Source of the DNA: Crocodylus rhombifer
Lineage: Eukaryota; Chordata; Crocodylia; Crocodylidae
NCBI GenBank assembly: GCA_038503035.1
Contig: JAVSML010018836.1
Coordinates: 1 to 64,000 of the forward strand
Reading direction: 5' to 3'
Length of the DNA: 64,000 nucleotides
The position numbers and the translations under genes were made by a program. Of this stretch, positions 22,105 to 33,487 are shown piece after piece. The notes beneath the pieces were generated by a model. The model saw only the letters and a program-made list of their open reading frames with translations. It was not told where the DNA came from and did no database searches. Within the stretch, counting starts at the first letter, position 1, and the number at the start of each line of letters is the position of its first letter.

Positions 22105-22890
22105 AAAACTCAATCTTTGGGTGACAAGAGGTTTTAGGATGGATTCAATGAAACCTGATATTTCTTCAGTTAGGGTTCCATGGTTGGAAATTATAGATCT
22201 GCTGGCATTCCCTTGTTTGTGGATTTTAGGGATCATGTAAAATATCCCTGGATTGGGTAGTAGAGGGGTCAGGGTCTGAAATTGTTCTTGTAGTTCAGAT
22301 GGAAATGATGTGATGGTACTTTTGAGTTTTGAGGTGGAAAGGGGAGTTGGATCTTCCTCTAGTTTTTCATAGTAGGTAGTGTCAGAGTTGTTTCTTGGCT
22401 TCTTTTATATAGGCTTCATGGTTAAGGATAACTATAGCCCCTCCTTTATCTTCTGGTTTTATTACTTCTATTTGGTTGTTGGATCTTGGAGATTCTATGG
22501 CTCTTCTTTCTGGGAGGGAGAAATTGATATAGTGGTTGTTGAGTATATTGTTGAGTATGTCATTGTTCATTCATTCTCTGAAGCAGTCAATATAGCTGTT
22601 GAGGTTTGGATGTCATCCACTGTAAGGATTTGAGATTTCTCTAATTTTTTGGCGTTAATATTTTTGTCAATGTTGTCACTGGATGAAATCATATTGAAAG
22701 TGGATTCATTTTGGCTGTGAAAATATTTCTTCAGATGGAAGTGTAGGAAAAATTCTTTTAGTTCCCTACAGCTTTCTAGCTGTGAACCTGCCAGTGACCA
22801 GCCTACTGTGAAAGATTGGTTTATGCAGGCAGGCTGATGTGTCCACAGAGCAAAGGCAAGAAAATCACAACCTGGAAGTGACAAAAACTT
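22105..22890 (-). pseudogene. PLE reverse transcriptase, N-terminal portion
   Basis: Translated on the minus strand in pieces. One frame has ELKEFFLHFHLKKYFH and a following asparagine-rich stretch. Another has NNDILNNILNNHYINF, EDKGGAIVILNHEAYIKEAKKQL (in two blocks) and then MIPKIHKQGNASRSIISNHG with LTEEISGFIESILKPLV. The last part is the fingers region of Penelope-type reverse transcriptases, whose usual form is PKIHKxxxPxRPIIS...PTExIS. The arginine-proline of the consensus is RS here. A stop at about 22410 and frame changes break it. The frame then enters the CR1 tail at 22084, where a host frame would need to continue at 20750. Confidence 0.8.
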
Positions 22891-22939
22891 CTATTTAGGC
22901 ACACAAAGGGGACTAGACTATTGCCTATCAGGAGCAGAT

Positions 22940-23385
22940 TAGGGATGTGGGGGCAGTGGTATGGTCACATCCACCCTTTGGTTGTGCTGCACACATAAGC
23001 TATTGGTGTAGGTTTTGGCTGCAGTCCCCACTTTCACATAGCTCAAGAACCCGGGGGGTGGGCACCCCCACCACTCATACACTCCTTTCCTTCTGCTACC
23101 AAAGTGGAGGGGAGAGGGGGACAGGGAAGGAGAAGGTGAACAGCTACAGTGTTTCCTCCCATGGGCTCCAAAAGTGGTGGCTTCAGACAGACCCTACTCC
23201 TATCAGCAAATGAACCTAGAGCTCACTTCTCATGTGGAGCTTCAGCAAAAGCCTGTGCTGACTAGGCAGTGATCTCTGAATACATTGCACTTGCACAGCA
23301 CAGCACACCCCAGCAGCCCATTCCTGGATCTCCTGGATTCCTGATCTCCCATAAAGTCTATAGACAGAGCCTGTAACAAAGACTA
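22940..23385. other. Unclassified sequence before assembly gap
   Basis: Moderately GC-rich with CCCGGGGGGTGGGCACCCCCACC near 23050. No protein or repeat terminus recognised. Confidence 0.3.
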
Positions 23386-23395
23386 NNNNNNNNNN
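23386..23395. other. Assembly gap (10 N)
   Basis: Ten undetermined bases. Real gap length is unknown, and the flanks are repeat-rich. Confidence 1.
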
Positions 23396-24034
23396 GGGGC
23401 TTAGCTTTCTCCTTGGCCCACCTGATCCAAGGCCTGCCTGGGCTGAGCCACACAGAGACCTCAGCAGTTGATGCCTCCTCTCTCACCAGCAGTGTCCAGA
23501 ATGGAGGCCAGGTGCTTGCCTGAGGCAGAGGTGGATAGAGTAGGAAAAACTGTGCCGTGTGCTGGGGGCAGACAAATAACCTCAGCCCACCTGCTATCCC
23601 AGTGTGGGAGCCCCAGCACAGGCTTCCAAGAGTGCTTGAATCCCAGGTGGGCAGCAAGGCATCCCACCCTAGCAGGGCTGTATTGCCCAGCCAGCAAATC
23701 CACCCCTAGGGAGAGGCACAGGGGAGTCACTAGCAAAGGTCCTGCCCATTCTGTTCTTCCCCCTTCACCTGCAGGGAGTCATGGGAAAGCCTTTCCTCAG
23801 TGCTTTGACAGGAGTCCTGGCACCTCCTGCCACCTCTGCTGACTTACCATACCCCAACAAGGACCACTGCTGCTGGAACTGCCACTCCAGCTTCATCATC
23901 TGCACTTACAGAACAGCACTTACCACTTCTTTGTCTTGGTGGTGCCTGCCAGCAGCACGGGGCCCAGCAGGCTCTGCTCCAACCTGCTCCGTCACATAGT
24001 GTTAAGGCTCCTTAAGGCTCCTTACAGCGGGACA
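23396..24034. repeat. GC-rich interspersed repeat
   Basis: Shares order and motifs with 14990-15150: ACTTCTTTGTCTTGGTGGTGCCTGCCAGCAGC near 23925 compared with CTTCTTCTTGGTGGTGCCTGGCAGCAGC near 15060. Both are followed by GTTAAGGCTCCTTAAGG-type sequence. A second copy of the same non-coding family is the simplest reading. The open frames here are GC artefacts. Confidence 0.5.
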
Positions 24035-25711
24035 GCCCACAGTGGATCCCCACAAAAAGGCAGAGCTCCTAAATACTTACTTTGCATCAGCATTCTTGAA
24101 ATCACATGGGAACTTGTCACCTGTCCAGAGGCCAAGAGAATAAGAGGAAGACAGCAGTCCACATAAAATCAGTCCCAAACAAGTGAAAATACTCTTAGAA
24201 CATCTGGACATTTTCAAGTCTTCTGGGCTAGATGCCTACATCTGAGAATCCTGAAAGAGCTGGCCAACCTCATAGTGGTGCCTCTGGCAAAGATGTTTGA
24301 AGTCATCGAACTCAGGACTGGTCCTGAATAACTGGAAGAGGGCTAACATGGTACCCATCTTTAAAGAAGGAAAGAGGGATGACCCAGCCAACTATAAACC
24401 AGTTAGTCTGACTTTGGTCCTTGGAAAAATCTTTGAAAAAATTGTCACAGAGGCCATCAACCACAACCTCATAACTGGCAGGGTATTAAGAAACAACCAG
24501 CATGGCTTTGTCAAGGGGAGGTCATGCCTAACAAATCTGGTGTCCTTCTATGACCAGGTAACTAAGCAGCTGGATATGGGACATATCATTGACATCATCT
24601 ACCTAGACTTCAGTAAGGACTTTGATACTATGTCCCATGAGATTCTCTGAATTAAGCTGGATGGTACTGGACTAGACTGGTCAACAGTAAGGTAGATTGG
24701 CAACTGGCTCAGCGTCTGATCCCAGCAAATTGTAGCTGATGGGATGGCCTCATCCTGGAGAGCTGTCTCAAGTGGTGTCCCCCAGGGACTGATGCTTGGG
24801 CCTGTGGTCTTTAATATATTTTTTTTATAATATCTTTATCAATTACTTGAATGAGGGACTGGAAAGCACAATGATTAAGTTTACAGGTGACACCAAGTTG
24901 TGGGGAAATGAGGACACATCGGAGGACAGGATAAGTTTCCAGAATAACCTTGACAGGGTGATCCTATGGACTCAAGACAATCAGATGAGGGTCAGTAGGG
25001 ACAAGTGTCAAGTCCTTCATCTGGGTAGGAAGAAACTGCATCTGAAAGGGACCTGGGGGTGACAATTGAACAGAGGATAGATATGAGCTATCACTGCAAT
25101 GAACTCACCAAAAGGGCAAATAGAACACTGGTGTGCATCAGCCGATGTGTTGCCAATAGATCCAGAGAGGTGCTTCTCTCCTTCTATTCGGCATTGTTGA
25201 GGCCACAGCTGGAGTACTGTTACCCATTCTGGGTACCACATTTCAAGAAGGATGTGGATAAGCTTGAAAGAATACAGAGAAGGGCTACCCATATGATGAG
25301 GGGCCTGGAGAGGCTCCAGAAATGGGGTTTGTTCAATCTGAATAAGAGAAGACTGAGAGGCAACTTGATAGCCATCTACAAGTATGTAAAGGACAAACAC
25401 CAAGATCTAGGGGAACAAGGGAACAACTCTTCAGAAAGGCACCTCTTGGGAGGACAAGATCCAAAGAGCACAAGCTATTGAGGGAAAGTTTAGGCTAGAC
25501 ATAAGAAAAAACTTATTTTCTGTAAGGGTACCTAGGATCTGGAACACACTCCCAGCAGATGTGGTTCAGTCACCATCCCTGGAGGTGCTCAAGAGGAGGC
25601 TGGACAAGCACCTCGTTGAGTTCGTTTGAGCTTAAGTAACTCTTGCCCATGGCAGGGGACCGGACTTGATGATCTTACAGGTCTCTTCCAGTCCTACTAT
25701 TCTATGATTGT
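24035..25711 (+). mobile_element. CR1 retrotransposon, 1.7 kb, broken
   Basis: Begins in the ORF2 region that precedes the reverse transcriptase and ends at the 3' tail GATCTTACAGGTCTCTTCCAGTCCTACTATTCTATGATTG. The frame at 24297-24650 carries NNWKRANMVPIFKEGKRDDP, NNQHGFVKGRSCLTNLVSFY and IIYLDFSKDFDTMSH. After a stop at 24650 the rest is scattered over frames, with SSGVPQG, KFTGDTKLWG in place of FADD, and LLRPQLEYCYPFWVPHFKKDVDKLERIQRRAT in two blocks. An extra TTTTTTATAATATC run near 24822 interrupts the FNIFIN block. Not functional. Confidence 0.9.
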
Positions 25712-25727
25712 ATCTACATGTAGGTTA

Positions 25728-25915
25728 AGGCACCTTAACTAATCATGCCTAAATTTGATACTTGCTTTAAGCAGATAATAAATTAGGCATGATTAGCCTA
25801 AAATCACCATTTTTTAGGTACATTAAGGGCACACATGTGTAGACCCATGCCCTTAATGTGCTTTAAAAATGGCGAATTCACCGTAAATTGCCACATGTAG
25901 ATGCACCCGTGTGAA
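25728..25915. mobile_element. Small palindromic element, MITE-like
   Basis: The outer ends TGTATCTACATGT and ACATGTAGATGCACC are inverted relative to one another. Inside, AAGGCACCTTAACTAATCATGCCTAAATT is roughly mirrored by AATTAGGCATGATTAGCCT. It lies just after the CR1 tail at 25711. No coding capacity; a non-autonomous DNA transposon by structure. Confidence 0.55.
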
Positions 25916-27234
25916 GTTAATAGCAGTCTTTCCTTGAGAAAGCATGGCTACCATTGGTGGAGCCGTGTATTCATGTAACCCAATTTGCAAATAGTCTGAT
26001 ACTACCTTGGATGGATGAAACCATGTTTAACCCTGGGTGTGACTCATGTAGTAACAATGGAAGTTGTCCCCATTTACAACATTTCTCAATATAGCCCTTG
26101 GTCTGTAACACCTAACATCTTATAAACCATAGTACTTGTGAATTTTATCTTCCATGAAACAAAGTATAATATGTAGTAGGAATTAAGCCACAAAACAATT
26201 TTACCTTTACTTATGTAAAACACTGCACATGTGTATACGTGTATAAGAAAGAATGTCTGAGTATGGAGCTAGACTTACAAGTTACTTACATTTAGCTGCC
26301 TGCCAGCCAGAAAAAATCAATTTGTATTCAATGACTGTCTCCCATCTCCTAAATTCATGAAAGTTCTTGGGGACTGAGTATTCATATTGATTTTTTTATA
26401 CTATTTTAGGTTTTATTCCTAGGAATTGATTTTGGCAGTCATTTCTTATTATATATCAGTAAAGCTAAGTAAAAGCTACACAAGCAGGCCATCTTTAACA
26501 TAAATTAGCTCTAATATTTCTTCTTCATCAAGTATGACGGGTATATAGTTTTACTGTTTGCCCTCATACAAAGGAGAAATCTATTAGAGGTTTTATGAAA
26601 TACAAGAAACAGGAAAATGCCATTAATTCCCAGAGTCCTGGATGATTAATACATGTCACTGCATAGAATCAAATGAAATGATGAAGTGCTTAGTTTATTG
26701 TGCCATTTTACTCTATGTGTCAGTGGATCAAGGTGCACTACAGCATTCTATGGACCCAGATAGGAAATACACACAGCATAGTGGTCAAAAATAAGCGTAC
26801 ATGAGCTGTCATCAAACTAATGATGTTCCAAAATTAGATATCCATTAGTGAAGATTAAAAACCAAAAAATTGCAGCTGTACTTTTTAAGCCAGAAGAGAA
26901 ACTCATATATGAGTTCTAGTCCACCTCAGACAAGACACAAGACAAGTAATTTTCTAGTGGTATTTTCCATATGTTATCAAGAGAATTTCTTTGAATTTCT
27001 ATGAGGATTTGGAGGACCCCAGGTCACTCCACTAATTGTGCTTCTGGTTTTAAACCAAGTAAAGATTTTCAAAATCTGTAAAGATATTTAATCTCCCATT
27101 GGTGGGAACTGAGCACTTTCTGAAAATCAAGCCCTTTTAAGAGGTCTCAAGTTGAATGCCAAAACTGAATAACCTTGGGCTAAATCTGCAAAGGATGACA
27201 AGGACAAAGATGACAACTGGCATTGACTGGACTC
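25916..27234. other. AT-rich non-coding stretch, nothing recognised
   Basis: No open frame of note and no repeat terminus that I can name. Confidence 0.5.
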
Positions 27235-27990
27235 AAAGGGCACTTGTACATGTGCCCAGTGCCTATGCCAATGCATTCTACTTAGAACGCATCAGAGCAG
27301 ACTTGATTAATTGAGTCTCCTAGAGCATTCTAATTAGAAGGATTTCAAGCAAGATGAGGAGAAACTTGAGAGAGCCCAGAGAAGAGCCACTTATATGATT
27401 AGAGGCCTGAAGATCAAGCCACGTGGGGAAAGGCTGACAGATACGGGTCTGTTCAGTCTAGAAAAGAGAAGACTTCGGGGGATTGGGTGGCAGCTTACAA
27501 ATACATCAGGGGAGAGCATGAGGGGCTAGACAAACAACTATTCACCACCAAAGCACCCACAGGAAAACCAGGAGCAACAGTCATAAACTCCTAGAAGAAG
27601 GTTTCGGAGTGGATATGAGGAAAAACTTCTTCATGATTCATTTGACCAGACTCTGGAATAGACTCCCAGTGGGGGTGGTGCAGGCACTTACCCTGGAGAT
27701 CTTCAAAAGGAGACTGGACACACGCCTTGCTGGGGTTACTTGATGCATACCAGAGCAGGGGTGTTGGACCTGGTGATCTCACGAGGTTCCTTCCAGCCCT
27801 AAACTTCTGTGAAGTAGTCTAATTAGAACACTCTAGCAGCCCTGGTGTCATGTGTATTCAGCATCCCCACATTTCAAAATGGTGGTGGGGTAATTTAAAT
27901 AAAGCTTGTCAAATGAGAACTCTTGACAGCCTCTCTAATTAAAACACTCCCACCCCCTGGAACATGTGTACAGACAACCAAAGATCTTAA
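27235..27990. mobile_element. MITE-like element carrying a nested CR1
   Basis: The left part (27235-27339) and right part (27818-27990) are joined once the CR1 between them is removed. GCATTCTAATTAGAA, GATTAATTGAGT and the GCCCAGTGCCTATG / CATGTGTACAGACA motifs match the element at 29040-30230. No transposase. Confidence 0.5.
27340..27817 (+). mobile_element. CR1 3' fragment nested in MITE-like element
   Basis: Translation blocks near the start read [16 protein letters not shown] and [11 protein letters not shown], then a frameshift. The 3' region ends with GTGATCTCACGAGGTTCCTTCCAGCCCTAAACTTCTGTGA. TCTAATTAGAA occurs on both sides, at 27329-27339 and 27818-27828, as an 11 bp apparent target duplication. 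5'-truncated and non-coding in practice. Confidence 0.8.
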
Positions 27991-27999
27991 GCCACCTCA

Positions 28000-29035
28000 A
28001 GCCACCTCACCATCAATAAGTTGTGGTAGAGATCATCCTCAAATTGAGGAATTGCTGCCACTGCCAAACTGCCCTATAGGTGTCTAACTCAAAAAACATA
28101 ATCTCAAAACACACAAAGCTGTCATCTAATTGACAGGCTGTAGGTATCTTAGTTTTCATTGCTAAGTTTCCCAAGTCACGGAGAGGGCTGTTTATGGACA
28201 TGTACAGAATTGTCTGAAACCTGACAACACTGAATAAGGGTCTGGGTGATGCCTAAGCCCTGTTGGGATCTGCAGACAAGGAGTTCCCCTGCTTGTCTTC
28301 TCTGCGGGGTCTCATTTGGTAGCTGTTCTAACAGCATATTTACTGCACTGAATCCCACACAAGGGTAAAGTGTTCCCTTTCCCTACATATATCCATTATT
28401 TGAGCATTCACCAAATATGTGGGAAGCCTGATTTCAAATCCAATTGAATCAGTGTTTTGGCCACTGTGTTACAAAGCAAACAGTAACCATCCCCCCCATC
28501 TTTTGTGGGAGAAGGCTGAAGCAGACATCAAGCTCCAGGAGGTACGTTCAGGGTTGTGAATCATAAGCACAGGAGATGCTGAAGTCCTGGAAAGTTTAAA
28601 GGCCCAATGTGCTTCCAAAGGTTATGTCAGACAGCTTCCTGTTCAGCATAATGACTTTTATGAATCCACTGTTCAGCACCCAAAGGCATGTGTACATAAT
28701 ACCAGTGATATGTCCTGGCCAGGCCATTCCTGAGCTCACCCTGCCTGCCTGCTCCTGCACATACACTCCAAATCCATAAGTTTGCTGTTGAAGATGCCAT
28801 GGGATGATCCTCTATGATTGCTCAGTCTCCAGTACTGCGATGCCTATGTTCTTTTGTGGATCTTCCAGTTACCTCTGAATATTTTTACTCCATTTCTTGC
28901 TGCAGCTGAAGCCAAAATCTCATAAGTTCTCATAAGACTTGATTTCAGACTTTCTAGAAAAATCCTGCAGAGCTCAACAGGGGTGAACTCATTAGGATTC
29001 TAGAGATACATAACAATGATCTTAAGAAATAAAAC
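28000..29035. other. Non-coding stretch, nothing recognised
   Basis: Small frames only, with no resemblance to known proteins. Confidence 0.4.
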
Positions 29036-29039
29036 TATA

Positions 29040-30230
29040 CGTAGGGTGCCTATAGATGTGCTTGTTCATGTGCTAATTAGAATGTGTTAGGGCAGATTCG
29101 ATTAATCAAGTCATAGAATCATAGAATCAATGAGTCAGAAGGGAACTAGACAGATCATCTAGTCTGACCCCCTGCCAGGGGCAGAAAGGAATACTGAGGG
29201 GTGGGAGGGGTCATAAGACCCCAGCCAGGTGCCTATCCAGTCTCCTCTTGAAGATTTCCAGGGAAGGTGAGAGCACCACCTCTCTGGGAAGCCTATTCCA
29301 GGCTCTGGCCACCCTTACAGTGAAGTAGTTCTTCCTAATATTTAACCTAAACCTGTCCTCCCTCAGCTTGTGGCCATTGTTCCTGGTGACTCCAAGGCGG
29401 GCCCTGGTGAACAGACCTTCCCCGAGTCCCTGCTGCTGGCCCCTGATAAGGTTGTAGGCAGCCACAAGATCCCCCCTCAGTCTCCTTTTGTGGAGACTGA
29501 AGAGATTCAGGTCCCTCAGCCTCTCCTCATAGGGCTGGCCATGGAGGCCCTCAACCATACGAGTGGCCCTCCTCTGGACCCTCTCCAGGTTCTCCATGTC
29601 CTTCTTGATGTGCGGTGCCCAGAACTGGACACAGTACTCCAACTGCGGCCTGACCAGCACCAGAGGGGGAGGAAGACCTCTCTGGAGCCTGTTAGTGATG
29701 CTCCTGTTGATGTATGACAGGGTGCGGTTGGCTCTGCCTATTGCTTCATCGCATTAGCGACTCATATTCATCCTGGAGTCAATCATGACTCTAAGATCCC
29801 TCTCTGCCTCTGTGCTACTGAGAGGGTCAGCCCCTAACCTATAACCATAATGCTGGTTTCCTCTCCCCAGGTGCAACACCCTGCACTTGTCCTTGTTGAA
29901 CCACATCCTGTTCAGATCCACCCACTTCTCTAACCTATCCAGGTCTGCCTGGATGTGGTCTCTGCCTGCTGGTGTATTCACTTTACCCCACAGCTTGGTG
30001 TCATCAGCAAACTTGAACAGGGTGCACTCCACACCCTCATCCAGGTCGCTAACGAAGATATTGAACAGCACTGGCCCAAGGACCGAGCCCTGGGGGACTC
30101 CACTGCCCACACCATCCCAGGTCGACATCAACCCATCCACCACCACCCTCGGGGTGCATGGAGTTCTGCCCTGAGTTCTAATTAGAATGCTTCAGTGTCA
30201 CCTCACTGTCATGTGTATAACCACTATACT
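29040..30230. mobile_element. Second MITE-like element carrying a nested CR1
   Basis: GTAGGGTGCCTATAGATGTGC...GATTAATCAAGT (29040-29113) and TTCTAATTAGAATGCTTCAGTGTCACC (about 30177-30205) flank a minus-strand CR1. They correspond to the two parts of the element at 27235-27990. Confidence 0.45.
29114..30174 (-). mobile_element. CR1 retrotransposon, minus strand, two long frames
   Basis: The tail CATAGAATCATAGAATCA at 29114 marks the 3' end. Upstream on the minus strand are two frames. One at 29754-30146 (130 codons) has VGSGVPQGSVLGPVLFNIFV and KFADDTKLWG with the catalytic FADD box intact. The other at 29211-29660 (149 codons) has [49 protein letters not shown] and the final AWNRLPREVVLSPSLEIFKRRL. 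A stop and phase change near 29754 (region reading MSR then stop) separates them. It is 5'-truncated just before the SGVPQG block. Confidence 0.9.
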
Positions 30231-30644
30231 AAAAATTGCTCTCTTTCAGAAAAATGATAAAGGATACAAACACCCAGTCACCAGCAAGAGAATACTTCAG
30301 AAAACCACTACTCTATCCTTGTATGTACAGCTCTTGTCCTCAAATGGAAAAATATATGGTACCTGCACAGACAGGTCTGCAAACAAAAATTAATAATTAT
30401 AATGAACACTAGAAATCATGGACTTAACAAATTTACCTGCTTCCTCTGCTGACTTCTCTCTGGTACAGGTAATATTGACCCTTGTGTCTTTTGAAGGGCC
30501 TTACATCTGATAACTTCTCATTACACCACAGGTTTTTTGTTGTCTTCCCCATTTTTAAGTGTCTATGACCATTTTTTCTACATAATACAGTTAAACAAAA
30601 GTAATTGTTCTACCTGATATTTAGCTTGGCCTGCATCTGCTATT

Positions 30645-30745
30645 TCTTCCAGACCTGAGGAAGGGCACTTTGTGTCTGTAAGCTTGTCTAACATCTCAGA
30701 ACTACATACTTTATCTAATAACCTTGTCTCTTGCATTATGTCAGG
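30645..30745 (+). mobile_element. PLE 3'-end fragment with hammerhead-like motif
   Basis: CTGAGGA at 30655-30661 is followed by GGGCA, TTTG, TGTCT and GTAAGCTTGTC. The later TTATCTAATAACCTTGTCTC corresponds to the TTTAATAAAAGATATC...CCTTG end of the PLE at 19125. No coding part is present. Confidence 0.55.
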
Positions 30746-31109
30746 TCAAACTAGATGTTCATAATATTCATAATGGCAGATTCTAGCCTTAAAATCTATG
30801 AATCTACAAACAACTCATGAAGAAGGAAAGTAAAGTTTAAACATGATTGTGAATATAAGTATTTATCTTTTGACCTTCAGCTCTATGTGATTCATGAGCT
30901 GAAAGTTGTGGATCATTAGTAAACTGAAGAAATATAGTTGTGATTAAAGTATTGCAAGTTGGATATGTAACTAGTTGGATCATCTTGCTCAAAAAATAGT
31001 CTTCAGTGCCTTGATGCCTAATTGAAAGGAGATAACAAAGAGTCTTTCCTGAGTCTGTTTAATATATGTATTGTTGATTTGAGTCTATATTGTTTAAAAT
31101 AGTCTTTAA

Positions 31110-31935
31110 TGATTGCAGGGTGGGATAGAGCATACACTTACTAAATTTGCAAGTGACACCAAGTTGGTTGGAACTGCAGACATTTTGGAGGGTAGACCTA
31201 ATATTCAGAATGATCTGGATAAACTGGAGAAATGGTTCAAAATTAAGATATATTTACAGAAATACAGATTGAATAATGACTGATTTGACTAAAACATATG
31301 CACAGAATATGAGCCAATAGTGTGTTGTTATTGTAAAAAAGTCCTAATAGTACACTAGTATGTATTTACAGGAGCATCATATGCAAGTCAAGAGAAGTGA
31401 TTCTTCAGCTCTGTTTAGCAATGGTAAGGCCTCACGTGGACTACTGTCTCCAGTTTTGGGCTCTGCACTTCAAGAAAGACATGGACAAATTAGAGAGAAT
31501 ACAGTGGACAGCAACAAATTTATTAGAAGTCTGGAAAACATGATTTATGATGAAAGTCTAAAGAACTAGGTTTACTTAGTCTGAAGAAGAGAAGACTGAG
31601 GGAAAATATGATAACAGTTTCGAGATAACTGAAGGATGATGACAGACTCTCTGTGACCAAGCCAGGATAGGGAGAACGGTCTTAAATTGCAGCAAGGGAA
31701 ATTTAGGTTGGATATTAGGAAGAATTTTATTATGCTTAGGGTGGTTAAGCATTGGATCAGGCTACCTAGAGAGGTTGTGGAATCTCTTTCCTTGAAAGCT
31801 TTTAAGAGCAGGTGAGACAAACTGGATGGCAAACAGTTGGCTGAGATAATGGAGACAATGGTAATTCTCCCTTTAGCAGGCAGTTGGACTACATCACGGT
31901 CGCCTAAGGTCCCTACTTGTTATAATTCTAAGAAT
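31110..31935 (+). mobile_element. CR1 retrotransposon, diverged
   Basis: Starts with ACTAAATTTGCAAGTGACACCAAGTTGGTTGG, which reads KFASDTKLVG; the FADD box has lost one aspartate. It continues through GGCCTCACGTGGACTACTGTCTCCAGTTTTGGGC and ends with CCTAAGGTCCCTACTTGTTATAATTCTAAGA. Many frame breaks. It belongs to an older subfamily than the copy at 20751. Confidence 0.8.
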
Positions 31936-31984
31936 TATACTTATGCCAAAATTCCTTTTAGTGCAACAGTAAAGAGTTTTGTGC

Positions 31985-32255
31985 ATGGGCAACTGGTGCC
32001 ACCTTAGGTGGGGCACATGCCCCCCCAGTAACCAGTCAGAGACTGGGGGAAGGGGTCCCCCTGTGGCCGATCAGGCCAGCCAGAAAGCAGCCGTGGACCT
32101 CCTACTCCCTGGCCAATGCTTGCAGAGGGGGCACTGGCACTCCCGCCTGCCTTCCCTGCCCGTTGCCTCAGTGGGGAGTGCAGCCTGACAGAGGGTGCAC
32201 TAGCACTCTCAGGGGATGTATGAGCACCCCTGTGCACCCCCTATGCATCACTACT
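31985..32255. repeat. GC-rich interspersed repeat
   Basis: The right end, AGCACCCCTGTGCACCCCCTATGC, is an inverted match to GGGGGTGCACAGAGGTGCATG near 14795, so it belongs to the same dispersed family. Short frames only. Confidence 0.45.
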
Positions 32256-33224
32256 GGTTTTGTGGGAAGGGTTCAATGTCTTGATTTAAACCACTTTAAT
32301 ATCCACATATTGCCTGATTCTCTGTAGACAAGAATCTTTCCCCCCAAATCTGCTAATAAATAAAAGGCACTTAAAACAAACTAAAATCAATGGAGACTGA
32401 AATTCTCTCTGCTGATAATTCAGTTTATTCAGTTACAGCAGGAAATGCCATGTTCTGTTCATCTCAGCAGGAAGGTGAACTCCATCTCTGAGAAGCTATA
32501 CTTTCATTTTCCCTAATATACACTCTTCTACTGATGCTGAGAAAACAATAAAGACACTAGAATATGCACTGTGCTTGAAAGAGACAATGAAATTACACTG
32601 AGGCACGTAGCATAATGCTGGGCCATGGGCAGTAATGACCACGCTAGTCCCCAGTGAGCAGGGTAAGGTAATAGAGTGCAGTTCTATGCAGAGATACCAA
32701 CTCGAAATAGTACTGGTAATAGTAGGGATCTACCTGAGTTAATTAGCTGCTTCTCAGGTTATTATCTCATGCAAACATATCCTGAAATGCCTAAAATCTG
32801 CTGTTCCATATTACTCAATCATCATCATCATCTGGATTATTATAGCTCTTACTGTCCCTAGCTCATTGTGCCAGACCCTGTACAAACATAGGACCTAAAG
32901 ATAGTTTCTGCTTCAGAGAATTTATAAAGCCAGAGATGGATGTAGATAGATAAATGAAGGAGCATGAAGAAACAATAAGATGGTTTAGTTTGGTGGCTGG
33001 TGTCCTCAGCTCACCAGCAGCCTAACCATTGGTCAAGTTTTTTGTAAGCATCATGGTGAAAGACAGCTTTAAAGAGGAATTTGAAAGCAAATAATAATAA
33101 TGTAGTTTTGAGGAATTTACAAGGGGTCCTCCTAAGCATAAGAGAAAGGAGAGGTGGGAAATGGATGCTAACATCCTAGGCTAATGAAGGGAAGGAAACC
33201 AGGGCTTGGCACAATGGGCTAGGA

Positions 33225-33479
33225 CAATGGGGGACAACTTTTTTTGGCAAGTGTGCCACAAATGTGCTCTGCATCCTATATGAATGGCATTCCAATGCCC
33301 TTCCCCTGCCTGATCTGTTGCTCAGCCATTTCCCCAGTACTCTGAACTTCCTGACTGGTCTCCTGCTTCCTGCCCTATCTTTTGCTGTGCTGCCTGAGCC
33401 TCCCTGATCTGCTGTGTGCCCCACACAGAGGCTGCCTATTGCCACTTGTGGCACTAGTGCTGCAGGTTGACCAACCCTG
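33225..33479. mobile_element. Small hAT-like non-autonomous element
   Basis: Ends CAATGGGGGACAACTTTTTTTGGCA and, inverted, CCAGGGTTGGTCAACCTGCAG are imperfect terminal inverted repeats of the CAGGGGTnGnCAACC type seen in hAT elements. Flanks GGCTAGGA (33217-33224) and GGCTGGGC (33480-33487) agree at six of eight positions, as a decayed 8 bp target duplication would. No coding capacity. Confidence 0.45.
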
Positions 33480-33487
33480 GGCTGGGC

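Larger units (their letters stand above)
19125..22890 (-). mobile_element. Penelope-like retroelement (PLE), split by a CR1
   Basis: Minus strand. PLEs are retroelements that encode a telomerase-related reverse transcriptase and usually a GIY-YIG endonuclease. In order from the 5' side I see a helical N-terminal stretch near 22740, the PLE block KPEDKGGAIVILN near 22450, and MIPKIHKQGN with RSIISN near 22200. After the inserted CR1 come SLYTNI-like and GTNTVPQ-like blocks, the catalytic region reading SYIDYIFIIW near 20395, and the C-terminal zinc-finger-like CQDKKCKTC and GIY-YIG blocks. The 3' end at 19125-19235 has GATATCTTTTATTAAACC and a hammerhead-like motif. The 5' end is not defined. 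Several frameshifts and stops make it non-functional. Confidence 0.85.
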
